Assembly (NCBI RefSeq): GCF_049243985.1
Contig: NC_135384.1
Coordinates: forward strand, 377,001-441,000
DNA from: Paroedura picta
Taxonomy: Eukaryota; Chordata; Lepidosauria; Squamata; Gekkonidae
Direction of reading: 5' to 3'
DNA length: 64,000 nt
Each line of letters opens with the position of its first letter. Within the stretch, counting starts at the first letter, position 1. Below the pieces are notes generated by a model. The model saw only the letters and a program-made list of their open reading frames with translations. It was not told the DNA's origin and ran no database searches. Both the position numbers and the translations under genes were made by a program. Positions 48,002-59,100 of the stretch are shown here, one piece after another.

Positions 48002-48126
48002 AGGAATCTCCTACACGCTGGGCCGTCTCTAATCCCACGTGACACAGCTGTTTGGAACCCACCACCCTTCCGCATCAAGGGCTGCAAGACACTCAAGGAT
48101 CCGCCCCCCTATCCTGGGGGGGCTGA

Positions 48127-48132
48127 ATTAAA
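48127..48132 (+). terminator. ENO3: Polyadenylation signal ATTAAA of ENO3
   Basis: ATTAAA 126 bases after the ENO3 TAA, giving a short 3'UTR. Confidence 0.8.
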
Positions 48133-48149
48133 ATGGCACTTGAACCCAA

Positions 48150-48915
48150 GCAGTCTGAATTCTCCTCTGGTCAGGGCGGGTGGGGATTTGGATTGCAAGC
48201 TGGGTCTCCCCTGTCCTAGGCTGGCTAGGGGGCTGTACCATTGTCCAAGTAACCATCCCGCAAGGGGTCAGGCCCCAGGAGGGCAAGGCAAGATCTCCCT
48301 CCGTGTTTGAATGTTTAAAGCCAAGGCTGGTGATTTTGAGCATGGCCCAAGTGAGCCCAGTGGAATCGCAAAGGAGCCCTTCTGGGTCTGCCCAGGGAGG
48401 CTCCCTCAAGAGCAGGCTTTCCTGGGCCCCTCAATGTTCTTGGTGACCCTAGGGGAGTGATTTTAAACATAATTTCAACGTTTCCTAAAGGTTTATAGGG
48501 TGGTATCACCATATATGGTCACTTTGACCTGTTTTGCCCCCTCGCAAAATGGCCAGTGCTGCGTCTGGAGGGGGTGGGGAAAGGCCCGGGCAGGTGAGTC
48601 CACAGCTCTGCTTCCCAGCCCTGCATGATGGTGTCACTTCTAGGTTTCTCGAAGCCTGGAGAATGTCTCGGGCGGGGGGGGGGGGTTCTCAAGAGTAAGA
48701 AAGTTGAGAAAGGCTGCTCTAAACCAACATCCTGTTTTTGCACACGGAGGCTGAGGCCTTCCCCTGACTGCCTCTGAATGTGGCCGTCTCCCCCCCCCCC
48801 CACACAAAAGAGGGCTTGCATGACAACCAATTCCTCATCCTACTCAAGCAGAAAACACCCCTTTCCTTCCTCCCACCTAAAATATGTATTCCCCCCTCAA
48901 TTAGAACAGAAACAA
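48150..48915. other. ENO3-SPAG7 tail-to-tail interval with repeat sequence
   Basis: About 0.77 kb without coding sequence. The part 48580-48720 (CACTTCTAGGTTTCTCGAAGCCTGGAGAATG, AGTTGAGAAAGGCTGC) looks like a dispersed squamate repeat. CCATATATGG at 48510-48519 is a CArG-type sequence inside or beside it. Confidence 0.45.
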
Positions 48916-48933
48916 ATAGCATTCAAAACTGGT

Positions 48934-48939
48934 TTTAAT
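48934..48939 (-). terminator. SPAG7: Polyadenylation signal ATTAAA of SPAG7
   Basis: The plus-strand TTTAAT reads ATTAAA on the minus strand, about 610 bases past the SPAG7 stop, in an A/T-rich patch. Confidence 0.6.
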
Positions 48940-49548
48940 GCTGCACGTACAACCAACCCCCTCCATTCACAGTCCTGCAAACTGGGTGCGTGCATTGGGG
49001 GGGGGGGGTGGACACAGTCATTTCACATTGAAAGAGACGCTGGAAATGCCAGCTTGATAAAAACCTTCCAGTCCTGGCAAGAGAGGTTGCTGCTGGCCAC
49101 GTTGGGGCACCTCCAAGTCAGTCATGATCCCCCCCCCCCCATTTCTGTTCTGAATCCCATCTAAGGCTGACACGGCCCGGAGTGCCAGAGGTCACGGAAG
49201 GAGGCACAAGTGGGCCGACTGGAGGCAAACATCCCCTCTGACGTGCAGGATGGGCACAGCACACATACGGGCCACCCTGGCAGGCTGAGCGGGCCCGGAA
49301 GCTCCCCCACCCCCAACCTGCGAGGGGGAAGGCCGAAGGCGACTAGTGGGGCAGCACGGCCATGTCCGTGGTCCCCTCCCTGCCCAACGCTGAGGGGAGG
49401 AGTTAAAAGTACTCAAGAAGAGCCAGGAGGTGGCAGGGGCAGCCCCTCCCCTCCAGGGCACCCACAGCTGGATTCACAAACAGCAGCAGCAGCAGCAGCA
49501 GGAGCGACTCTGGAGAGAATCCCCGACACCCTTGAGCGTGGCCCTGTC

Positions 49549-51262
49549 CTACGAGGTCTTGGCCGGCGGAGGGGCCTGGCCCTCTAACTGGCGCATGCGC
49601 TTCTTGGCCCGGATCTCGTTCATGGCCTCCTCGATGGAGCGCGTGTCCCTCTTATTGGCCGCAGGAACTGGAAGTGGACATGAAGGGGAGGGGAGGGGCT
49701 AGAAGGGAACTGGCCAGCCGAGACACCGCCCCTGCCCCCCAGGCGAGCACCTCCCTCCTAACTCACCGCAACCGTAGGCCTTGTTGGCCTCCAGGATGTG
49801 GGCGGCGTCCTTGGCGGCCCCCTGGCCAAGCAGGTGGCTGTATTTGTCCCTGGAGCTGCTGTGGGGGTTGACAACCTTCGGCCCCCGCAGAGCTTGCTCT
49901 TCCGCCTGCTTCTGTGCCAGCTCCTGTGGGGGGGGGGGCAGCTGAAGACCCCAGGACCAGAACAAGAGGCCCTTCCAGCTCCCAGCCAGGGACAAGGCCC
50001 AACTCCATGGGGCAGAAAGGGATTTCCAATGATGGAGGGGGGCTTGGGCTCCCAGGCTATGAACCCCCACAGAAGTGGGAGAGCAAGCCCCTCCCCTCCA
50101 GCCCCAGGGGTCAGCTTCGTTTTGGACGCTCCTGCTGACCCTCACCTTGAGCCGGCGCTTCTCCTGCGCCAGCTGGGGGTCCCACTCCTCTCCTCTGCGG
50201 TAGGTGTCCAGCTCGTCATCCGACGGGGCAAATTCCTGGGGTTTGGGAGGGGGCGGTCAGAAGAGGAGCGGGGACCAGTGCTCCAGAAGAGGACGAGTCC
50301 AGTGCCCCAGCCCCACACCCAACCTCCACATGCCTTCTTGAAGATCATGACGTAGCGTGACTCCTCGTCATCACCAAAGGAGAAGGAGGTCAGGCCGGCC
50401 ACTTCCACCACGTCATGCCTGCAAGGGGACACCAGGTGTGAGGTCTCCAAGCCACAGCCCCCCCCCCCCCTCCCGGAGCCATTGGGACAGGAGAACTCAC
50501 AAGATGCTGCGCTCGACCTTGTTCATGGGCTGGAATTTCTTCTTGGTTTGGCTGCTGTCCTGAATGAATTTGGACACCACCTCCTCCATCTGGGGCAGTG
50601 AGCAGGGGAAGGGGAAACGTCAGCGCCCCACGAGCTCCACTCAACTCCCCCCCCGCCCCCCCCCGCCCGTGCTGAGTCAATGAGAGGAGAGCGGTTTCCG
50701 TCCCTTCGCATCTGGGGCAGTGAGCCTGGGAGCCCCGGAAGGTCACGCTGGCAGAAATGCTTAATCTCCACTTTTTTTTGGGGGGGGGAGGGGGAGGGGG
50801 AGGGGAGGGGGCCACGCACCCGCTTCCGGAACTCGACCTTCTGCCGCTTCTCCTGCTCCTGCAGCTTCTTCAGCTGGGCCGTCTGCTCTGTGGGGAGAGC
50901 CGGGAGGGGGGGGAGGGGGGGTCAGGGAAGGGGCGGAGCTCCCGGCCGCCAGGCCAGCGCCTTCCCCGGGGCTGGGCGGAGGGGGCCGGGATGGCAGGAC
51001 CGAAGGAGGGAGTCGGCCCCGGAGGGAAGGGGCGGCCGTGGCGCTGGGCCCCCCCTGGCCCCCCCTCCCCCGTAGGCGTCGGGCCGAGCCCCTTCTGGGG
51101 GGGGGGCAGGACCCTCTCCTAAGGCGGACCCCGGGGGGGAGGGGCGCGGCCGGAGTCTCCCCCCCCCCACTGACCCCTGGCGCGGCGGGCCTCGCGGTCG
51201 CCCATGGCGGGGGGGGGCTCCATGGAGCTCAGGATGGAGCCCAGCAGGTCCAGCTCCGCCAT
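49549..51262 (-). CDS. SPAG7: SPAG7, sperm-associated antigen 7 (R3H domain)
   Basis: 231-aa nuclear R3H-domain protein of unclear molecular role (human 227). Exons: 51262-51175, 50887-50820, 50589-50501, 50418-50334, 50235-50146, 49923-49767, 49667-49549, total 696 nt in frame. Start [19 protein letters not shown] coiled-coil-like charged stretch follows ([18 protein letters not shown]), then the R3H region (about residues 45-110: [37 protein letters not shown]). A conserved C-terminal part follows ([32 protein letters not shown]). The exon 4 donor is GC (AAG|GCATGT at 50333). The nearby GT at 50330 would give a stop codon at the join, so the GC-AG reading is preferred. Confidence 0.95.
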
Positions 51263-51303
51263 CTTGGCCGCCGCTGCCTCCGGAAGCCCCGCCCCTGGGG
51301 TCG

Positions 51304-51311
51304 TGACGTCA
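51304..51311. promoter_or_regulatory. SPAG7: Full CRE (TGACGTCA) in the SPAG7 promoter
   Basis: A perfect palindromic cAMP-response element lies 42 bases upstream of the SPAG7 ATG, in a CpG island. A CCGGAAG ETS-type site follows at about 51337. No TATA box is seen. Position suggests a functional promoter or 5'UTR site. Confidence 0.55.
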
Positions 51312-51349
51312 CGCGCGGCGCTTAAAGACGCCGTAGCCCGGAAGCGCCG

Positions 51350-51890
51350 GGTAGACTGCCTGTGCGCGGGGAGGCTCAGGAGGCGCCCCCCCCCCCCCGC
51401 CGCCCTGGCCCCTCCGGTCCTCAGGCGGGCCTCTGCCCGGGGGCCGCCGCCGCCGCCGCCCTGGTCGCCAGCAGCGCCTGCACCGTCGCCGCCACGGGCC
51501 TTACGCCCTCCTCCTCCTCCTCTTGTCCCTCGACGTGCCGGGCAGAGCAGAGCCGCTCCTGGAGGGGAGGGGGGGGGGGTGGAGGGGGCGCCCGTCAGGG
51601 TGGAGGGGGACCCCGCAGCGCAGCCCCTTCCCCACGGAGCGCCCGGAGGCCTGGCGCCGGCCCCTGCCCCGTTCCCGGGAAGCGGCGGGGTCGCGCCCAG
51701 AGAGGCTGACTGCCGCCGCATCCCCCCCGCAGAGGCCCTTCCCGGGGGGTGGGGGTGGGGTGGGGGCGCAGAGGGCTGCACGGCAGAGAGGGGGCGGGGA
51801 CGTCCGGGGGGGGGGGCACTGCTGCGGGACAGAAAGCCGAAGGGCAGGCGAGACAGAGACCACAGGCAACATCCGCTTGGGGAGAAGTCT
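51350..51890. other. CpG-rich interval between SPAG7 and LRCH4
   Basis: A GC-rich, CpG-rich stretch upstream of SPAG7 up to the probable 3' end of LRCH4. Long open frames here come from base composition. No protein family was recognised. Confidence 0.45.
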
Positions 51891-51894
51891 TTCT

Positions 51895-53198
51895 TCACGT
51901 TTCACAATGTACAAAAGTAAAGCCGAACAAACACAGCAACAGTTCTTTAGGAGACCACAACAGAAGCCCACAAACACGCACAGTCAATTTACAGCCCCAA
52001 AATGGACAGAAGAACTGGAGCCCTTGAGAAGAATTCCATCCAGAGAGGAAGATAAATACAAACCAACCAACATATTTACAATTCTGTACATGCTTAAAAA
52101 CAAAGTCTTTACAATATCTCATAATCTTCTCTTCAAATATATATATATAATATATATATATATAAAATATATATGTATAATTTAATGCGTTTAAGGCAGC
52201 AAGGGGGGAGAGCAGTGGGGGTGGGGGAGAGGGTTGAGACGGAAGGAGACCCCCCCCTGCCCCGCCACCTCCCCTCGTCTGCTGCGGTTAAGGCACTGCT
52301 CTTCAAGGGCTGCATGGTAAGGCATGGCAGGCCAGGAGGGGGCATGGAGGGGCCTACACCGAGGGGCTGCTGTAGCCAGAAAGCCTTAGGAAAGGTTTCC
52401 TGGCAGCGATGAACCCGCCTAAATTGCATTGTCAAACTGAAGTGGCAATGAGGGGCAAGCTTTCTTTGCCCTCAGCCTGAGCCTGGCAAGGAACAAAGGG
52501 CACAGAGCGATCCCGACCTGCCCGGGAGAATGTGCAGAGTCCCCCACCAAAGAGCACTGCCCAAGCACAGGTGGGGGCTAGGGGGCCGCTGCCTGCCCAC
52601 ATTTGGTTGTGGACCATGCGGCCACTGGGGCCGGAGACACCCTGAGCTAGAGCCCCCAGCCTGGACTGGGGTGACCGAGGCATTTGAAAGAAGGGCAGAG
52701 AGCTCAGCTGGGGGGGGGGGCATGACCCGTCAGAATACTGCTTGCCTGAGATGTGGGGGCCTCCCGCCAACACGCCCACCCCATGGCAGGCCCTCGGGAA
52801 TTAGTGCAACGTCACTGAAGTGCTCCTGACTTGAGCAAGGAGTACCTGGTGGCTCTTTCAGGGCAAAAGGATTCGGACATCCGCCTTGACCAAACACCAG
52901 GACAAGATGGACAAGGCACCGAGACGACTGAGCCAAGTCTGACGGGAGGGGTTGACATGAACCATATGTGCTTCAAAGGCACAAGAGTTCAGAGCCCCTC
53001 CTGGCCTATAAAGGATGGGGGGCTGCCCCCTGAGGCCCCCTGACTGTTCCCCCGCTCCTTGTGCCCCTGTGCAAATCTGCGCAAAAGCCCTACAGGAAGT
53101 TGCAGCGACCAGAGAGACGGCGGGGGGGGGGGGGGTGTGTGGCCACGGGGGGGGGACTCTCCCCCCCTTCCTTATTTCTTTGGAAGGCTGCGGGCCCC
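51895..53198 (-). other. LRCH4: Probable LRCH4 3' untranslated region
   Basis: The interval from the LRCH4 stop codon leftward to an AT-rich block (51895-52190) that looks like a transcript end. It holds an (AT)n tract at 52138-52177. No canonical AATAAA was found on the minus strand, so the end is inferred. Confidence 0.5.
52138..52177. repeat. (AT)n microsatellite
   Basis: About 40 bases of nearly pure AT dinucleotides with small breaks. It is the strongest AT excursion in the window, at the end of the LRCH4 3'UTR region. Confidence 0.9.
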
Positions 53199-56100
53199 TC
53201 AGAAGCCGCAAAGCTTGCGATAGCCAAAGTACAGGAGCAACATGAGAGAGACGTAGAAGACGCCAAAGCCCAGCAGGTGCTCCGCCAAGGGGGCGGCAGG
53301 CAAGGGAGCCCCCGTCCTCCCTGGAGCAAAGCCCGGCAGCAGGGCCAGGAGGAGGCGGAGCAAGCCGTGGGTGTTGCCGCGGACGACCTCAGTGGCGGAG
53401 CAGAGGGAGACCTGTGGCAGGTGGAGAGAACACAGCATGAGGCGACACACAAGCACACGGTGTTAATCCAGCTGCAGCAGGGAGCAGAACGAGGGGAACA
53501 GGAGGGCTACAAGCCAGAAGCCCTGAGGAGCGCATGGGGGCAAGGGAGGGCAGAGGCCACTGCCAACCGAAAGCTGCTCCTCGCCAACTGGCAGGGCAGG
53601 CAATACCCCCTCCCTCCCCGGGCAAGCGTCAGCAAGCCCCCCCTCACCTCTGGGACCCCCAGTTGACGGCAGGCCTGCAAGAAGCTCTCCACGTTCTTCC
53701 GACTTTTGATGGCATTCAGTTTTGGCTGCCGAGAGGGGAAAGGAGCAGGATGGGGGGCATCAACAAACCGGCGGTCCCAGCATCCCCCGGCCCAACCCTT
53801 TGGGTCTCATCCTCCTCCGCAAGGGCCTCCCGCCCCCTCCCCCCAGTAAGCAAGAAGAAACACCCACTTTTCTCCAGCCCCCTTTTCAGCACGGAAGAAA
53901 AACTCCCCCCCCCCCGTGGTTTTCATGGTGGAAGGGCAAAAGGCAGTGAAGGGCCACTGGGGACCCCAAGACTAACGCCCCCCCCCCTCCCCGGTAGGCC
54001 TGCCAGGAGTTTTTGCAGGCAGCGTTTCCTGCTGGGCTTACTTCCCTGCCCCAAATGCATTTCCACGTTTCGCAGAGGCTCACCACAGCCAGGGAGGGCA
54101 CGTGGACGAAGGGCACGGACCGCGGGCGCAGGTGGTTAATCAGCTGGCACAGGACCACCCCATTGGCCAGCGCCTCGCCCAGGTCCTCGGGAAGACGGGT
54201 CTTTAGGCGGGATTCGATGGCCTGCAGGGTGAGGAGAGGCCGCATGAGGAGACGGTGGGGACTGGGGCCCCCCAAATTCAGCCTCCGCGTGATGGGCGTG
54301 GCTCAGGGCACTCCAGATGGCTCGGCCCGCAGAAGCAGAATAAGGGGAGCCAAGTCGGCAGGCATTCCCTCCGGCTTCAGAGTGCCAATCTCGGGCCTGC
54401 AGGGCCTCCCTCTCTCCCCCATGCCCGCCTCCGGCCAGCCAGGCCTGTCCGGCACAAAGAGAGCCCCCAGCCGAGGCTGCTGGGCCAGCCTGTGCTGAGG
54501 GTCCGACTCGCCTTACGCAGCTGGGCCGCCAGCTCTCTCTCATCCAGCAGCTGGGATCCAGCACGCAGCCTCAGCAGGTGGCTGGGTTCAGCAGAGAGGG
54601 CATCAGGCCAAGACATCCCTGAGAACAAAAAGCAGGGGGAGGAGGGGACACAGCTGAGGAGGAGGGAGCCAGGCCACAGAGGCAGGAGGCTGGACCGGCC
54701 AGGCAGTTACAGGAGGACCTCTGAGGGGTCAGGTGAAAGTCACCCCTAAACTCGATATCTTGTCCATGGATAGTCTCAACCTGATCTGAGAGCTGGAAGC
54801 CCCAGGTCCGGCTCCGGGGAAGCCCTCTGCCATCCTCTCAAGCACACTGCAAGCTTACATGGAGCCTCAGCCTGCGGGGAAGCGGCTCCCGGGGCACCAA
54901 GGAGCCCTGCACCCTCTCTGGGCTGCTCGCTGGCACTTACCGGAGCCCCGCTGGATGCTGTTCCGGGACGAGGAGCGGAAGAGAAAACTGGTGGGCTTCT
55001 GCGTGAACCCAGGCTCTCGGGAGGAGGAGGAGGGTGCTGCCATGGAGTTTGGCGTCTGGGCCAGGTCTGCAGAAATAGGGGAAGGGGCTGAGCAAGGGGG
55101 AGGGGCCCCCACAGCGAGAGCCAGCTTCCGGCCTCCCCTGCTTTCCGGCTGTTCTCCAGAGACCACCCCCTCTGCCCCACTCTCTCCATTCACTGACACA
55201 GCCTCTGCCGACCCCTTTGGCTGACCCCCCCCCCCTCCCCAGTGTCTGCTAGGAGGCTCACAGTGCCGAAGCCCCTCCTGGCTCCCTCCTACAGATCTTC
55301 TGCCAGACTCACCCCCGAGATACACGGCTTGTCGGGGGGAACCAGCCAGCTGCTCAGCTCCCTGCAAGAGACCAGGGAAAAGGTGTCCATCTCTTTGGGA
55401 AAGAAAAATGGGATCGTGGGGGTGGAAGAATGGAGAAGGGCAAGCCATGCAACCATCAAGCTGGCTTTTCTCAGAGGGCGCTGCAGGTCCCAAAGAGCCC
55501 ACGCAAAGGCCTGCCTGCGAGGGGCACGTGCTCGCTTCCCTCCCTCCCTCCCTCCCTGCCCAGCGGGGCTCAGGTCCTACCTACCTGCGCACGATGCTTC
55601 AACTGGGGCAAGGTGCTGCTGTTGTCAACCAGCCCACTGTTGGGGGGGGAAGAGGCCACTGTCAGATATCTGCTGGGACCCCCCAGGACAGAATCCAGCA
55701 TCCCATAGCTCAAGAACTCCAGAGCAGCCCTCCAGCTCCAGACATCGGCCCGGCGGGCCCAGCACCCCATTTCCTCTGGTGACTCACAAGGCACCTCCTG
55801 AAAGGCCCACAATCCAGGTCCCCAGCAGTGGTCCTCACAGGGTGGCCACCAGTGGGCTGCCCCGTGAGTCTACTGACGCAGCTCAAGGCGTCCCAGGACA
55901 GCAAATCCACCCTAGTGGAGACGGACCCAGACGGGAAGCCGGGTGAGTCTGTCTGAAGGAGCAGGAGCACCTTAAAAGACAAACCAGGTGGGGGGGGGGA
56001 GCTTTCAGGCGTCCCTCCTTCAGATGCCTCCTCATGGAACTCTCACAAAAGCTTCCCCCAATTTGGTTCTTCTTTAAGGTGCTCCTGGACTTTGGCTGTT

Positions 56101-59100
56101 TCTGCTCTCTCTTGAGGGATTCCAAACACAAAATGAGCTGTGCGGCTGGCTAGCGGAAGGCATGCTGGAAACAGCTCTCGGCAGGCGGGAGCGCCCTCCG
56201 TGGCCACGGCCGTGGTTTCCTGAGCCCAGCAGCCCCCTCACGGCTCGCAAAGGACCCCCCTTGTCCCTCCCCAAGCTGAAGTGACTGTCCAGCTCTTTGC
56301 AGGTTACAAGCGCTGTGCAGACGGGAAACAGCAGCAGCAGCAGGAAAGCCCTGAGTCAAAGCCTGGGCCAGCGGCTGGGGGTCACCAGGAGAAAAGCAGT
56401 GGCCTTGGGACCCAGCAGGCAGATATGCTGGCCCCAGGGAAAGAAGGCCCAAGGCCCCAAGACACCACACTTGTGGGATCCAGAGGACATCCGCCTCTGC
56501 CCCCAGAATGCCCTGACCTGGACTGCCCCCAACCTTCCCAGATCTTGGAAGGCGAGCAGGGTGAGCCCTGGTCGGTCCTTGGATGGCAGACCCCTCAGGA
56601 AGTCCAGGGCAAGGGCAAAACGCCTCCACCCCCCAGTCACTGCAAGGCGACTCCCCACCCCAGCATCCAAGTAGCCAGAGAGAGCCCTGGCCACGAGGGC
56701 CCTTGGGAAGGAGGAGAGCTGAGTCCCCGGCACCACACGGGCCCTCAGAGAAAAGGCCGACCCACCTGTCTCGCTTCTCTCGCCCCTGGCTCCACAGGGC
56801 CCGTGAGGGGGGCAGCTGCTGTTGCTGCCGTTCCCTCTCCTGCCACAACTGCAAGATCTCGGGGCGACGGCGCTCCTCTCCGGACGACTCCGGCCTGGAC
56901 GGGGCAGCCCCCCCAGAGGTCCTGCATGCGCCCAAGAAGGCAACAATCACCACCGGTCAGAGGGCCAGCAGCTTCCCACATGGATGGGCCATCTCCCCTC
57001 CAGCCCCGTGCTGTGCGGAAGGCCTGGCGCCCAGGAGGAAAGGGGGGGGCTTCCCCCACTGCTCAGCCCCAGCCCCAAGCAGTGAGCTCCTGCAACAAGA
57101 GAGCGGAGCAGAAAAGCTGCAGCCTTGGGCAGCCTTGCCCAAGCACCGGAGAGGGGGAAGCAGCAGAGCTGGTCTTCTAACACCCTGTTTTTCACTGCCC
57201 AAAGGAGTCTCCAAGTGGCTTCCAAAGGCCGACCCTTCCTCTCCCCGCAACAAGCACCCTGAAAGGTAGGTGGGGTAGAGAGAGCTCTGGCAGAATAGCT
57301 CGGTGAGGGCAATTCTCAGGGATGGGGTCTCTGCTTGGCCCGCAGAAGGTCCTGGGTCGAAAGGACCTGGCAGGAGTCTGCCTGAGACTCGGCCGAGAGT
57401 GCTGCTGCCAGTCCGAGCAGGAGACAGACCCTGATGGCACAAAGGCCGGATTTGGCTTGAGGCAACTTCGCGGGTTCCTCCACTTGCCCTCCCTCTGGCA
57501 ACCCACTGCAGTCAGCGCAAAAGGCACCAGGGGGCGCTGCTCACCTGCCGCTCAGGCCCTGCTCCGCAGCCCCGGCTCTCTGCAGGCAGTTCTTCCCAGG
57601 CCTCTGCTGCTCCTAGGAGAGAAGACACAAGTCCCTTTGCAGCAGGAGGTGGGGCCTGGCCCCTCTACCCCGTGGGGGCTCACCTGCCCCCTTGCCCAAG
57701 CAGCCAGGCACCTTCCTTGGCCCACCCCCTGGCAGCCCTCCTGTCCCTGGGCCTTGGGAGTCTGCCTGGGATCAGGGTCCAGGCATCACTCCTCTCCTCG
57801 GTGCAGCCCACCAGCCCTGTGCCTTGTAGGGCTGCCCACAAGACCCAGCCTCCAGAACCCCCCAGGAGGCACCCTGCCAGCCACCCCCACCCTGACCTCT
57901 TCCTCCTCGTCCCCATTGATGCTGCTGTCGATAAAGTCGATCTGTTCCAAATCGTGGGCATCCGCTGCTGAAAGGAAAGGGCCCGCACCCAATTAGGTCT
58001 TTTCCCCAGGGGGCCTCCTGCCGTGTCCCGCCCCGTCCCCCGTCCCCTGGCCCGGCTGCTCACCTGCCCCATTGCGCTTCTCTTTCAGCTGCCGGGGATC
58101 CCGAGCGAGCTCCGCAATGCGGAAGGAGAGGTCCGAGAACTCATCTGTCGACTGCAAGCCAGAGAAAAGAGGAAGAAAAGGGACTTTGGAGGTGACATTT
58201 CATGCACCTGCCCCCAGATCAACTTCCAGAAGAGGGGCCGGGGCCACCTTCCCTCAGAAGGGGCAAAGCAACCTGCCCAAGAGAAACATGATTCACCCAT
58301 ACCTCATTCCCAGACCACCTCTTGCTCCCACTGTCCACGCTGTTGAAGCCTGAATCGAGGCCGCCGTACTGCCGCATAGGGTAGAATTCCTCCAAGAGGC
58401 TGTAAGAAGATGGCACAGCAGATCTGTTGGAGACTGACTCCCAAGCTCCCCCTCCTACAGACCCCCACTTACTACCCCAAAGAGAGGGGAAGCCACACTC
58501 TTCCTGTTTCCCCCCAGCCAGCCTGGACTCAATGCACCCCCCACCCCCCACGGCCTCACCTCCTCCTCCTCCGCAGAACCCAGACAAGCTGCTTACTTTG
58601 TGCCGAAGCCCGTGGGGCGGCCTCCTCGGGCAAACTCCTCCGTGTCCAGCCTGGCCTTGCTGCAGGCCTCGAGGTGGAGATACTTGAAGACGTGGACTCT
58701 GCCTTTCGCGCAGATCTGAAGGAGACGGACGTGAGTCACAGGCTGGCCAGCTCTCCCACAAGAGAAGGGGCACCAACGGGGTGGAGCAAGTGCCTTTCAC
58801 TAGTCTTCTGGAAGACGAGGAGGAGACTGGAGAATTTATCCCTCCGGGTCTCCCCCCTCCCTGTCCCAGGAGACACTCCCCAGGTGCCCTCTGAAGGGAA
58901 GGCAGCTTGCCCAAGCAAATCAGCAAGGTGTGCAGGGCGGGAGTGGGGGGGGGGAGAACTTGCACGGGCTGATCTGCCTCCCGCCAGCTTGCTCTGTAGC
59001 CTCCCCGGGGGAGATCTGGGTGTTCAAGCACTGGATTTTAAAGGGAGGACATCACGGGGGCACCCCTGAGACACACCTGGGCATGGGCAAAGGGGGTGGG

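Noticed and set aside
50325-50334. GT donor at 50330 in SPAG7 exon 4
   Set aside because: It would join to the next exon with an immediate stop codon. The GC donor at 50333 keeps the protein and total frame.
51119-51920. Long frames on both strands at the SPAG7 promoter
   Set aside because: The minus frame contains SPAG7 exon 1, but the rest is CpG-island composition. No second protein was recognised.
56535-56595. 5S rRNA gene
   Set aside because: Only part of 5S is present, it is diverged, and it runs into a non-rRNA body, so it is a SINE copy.
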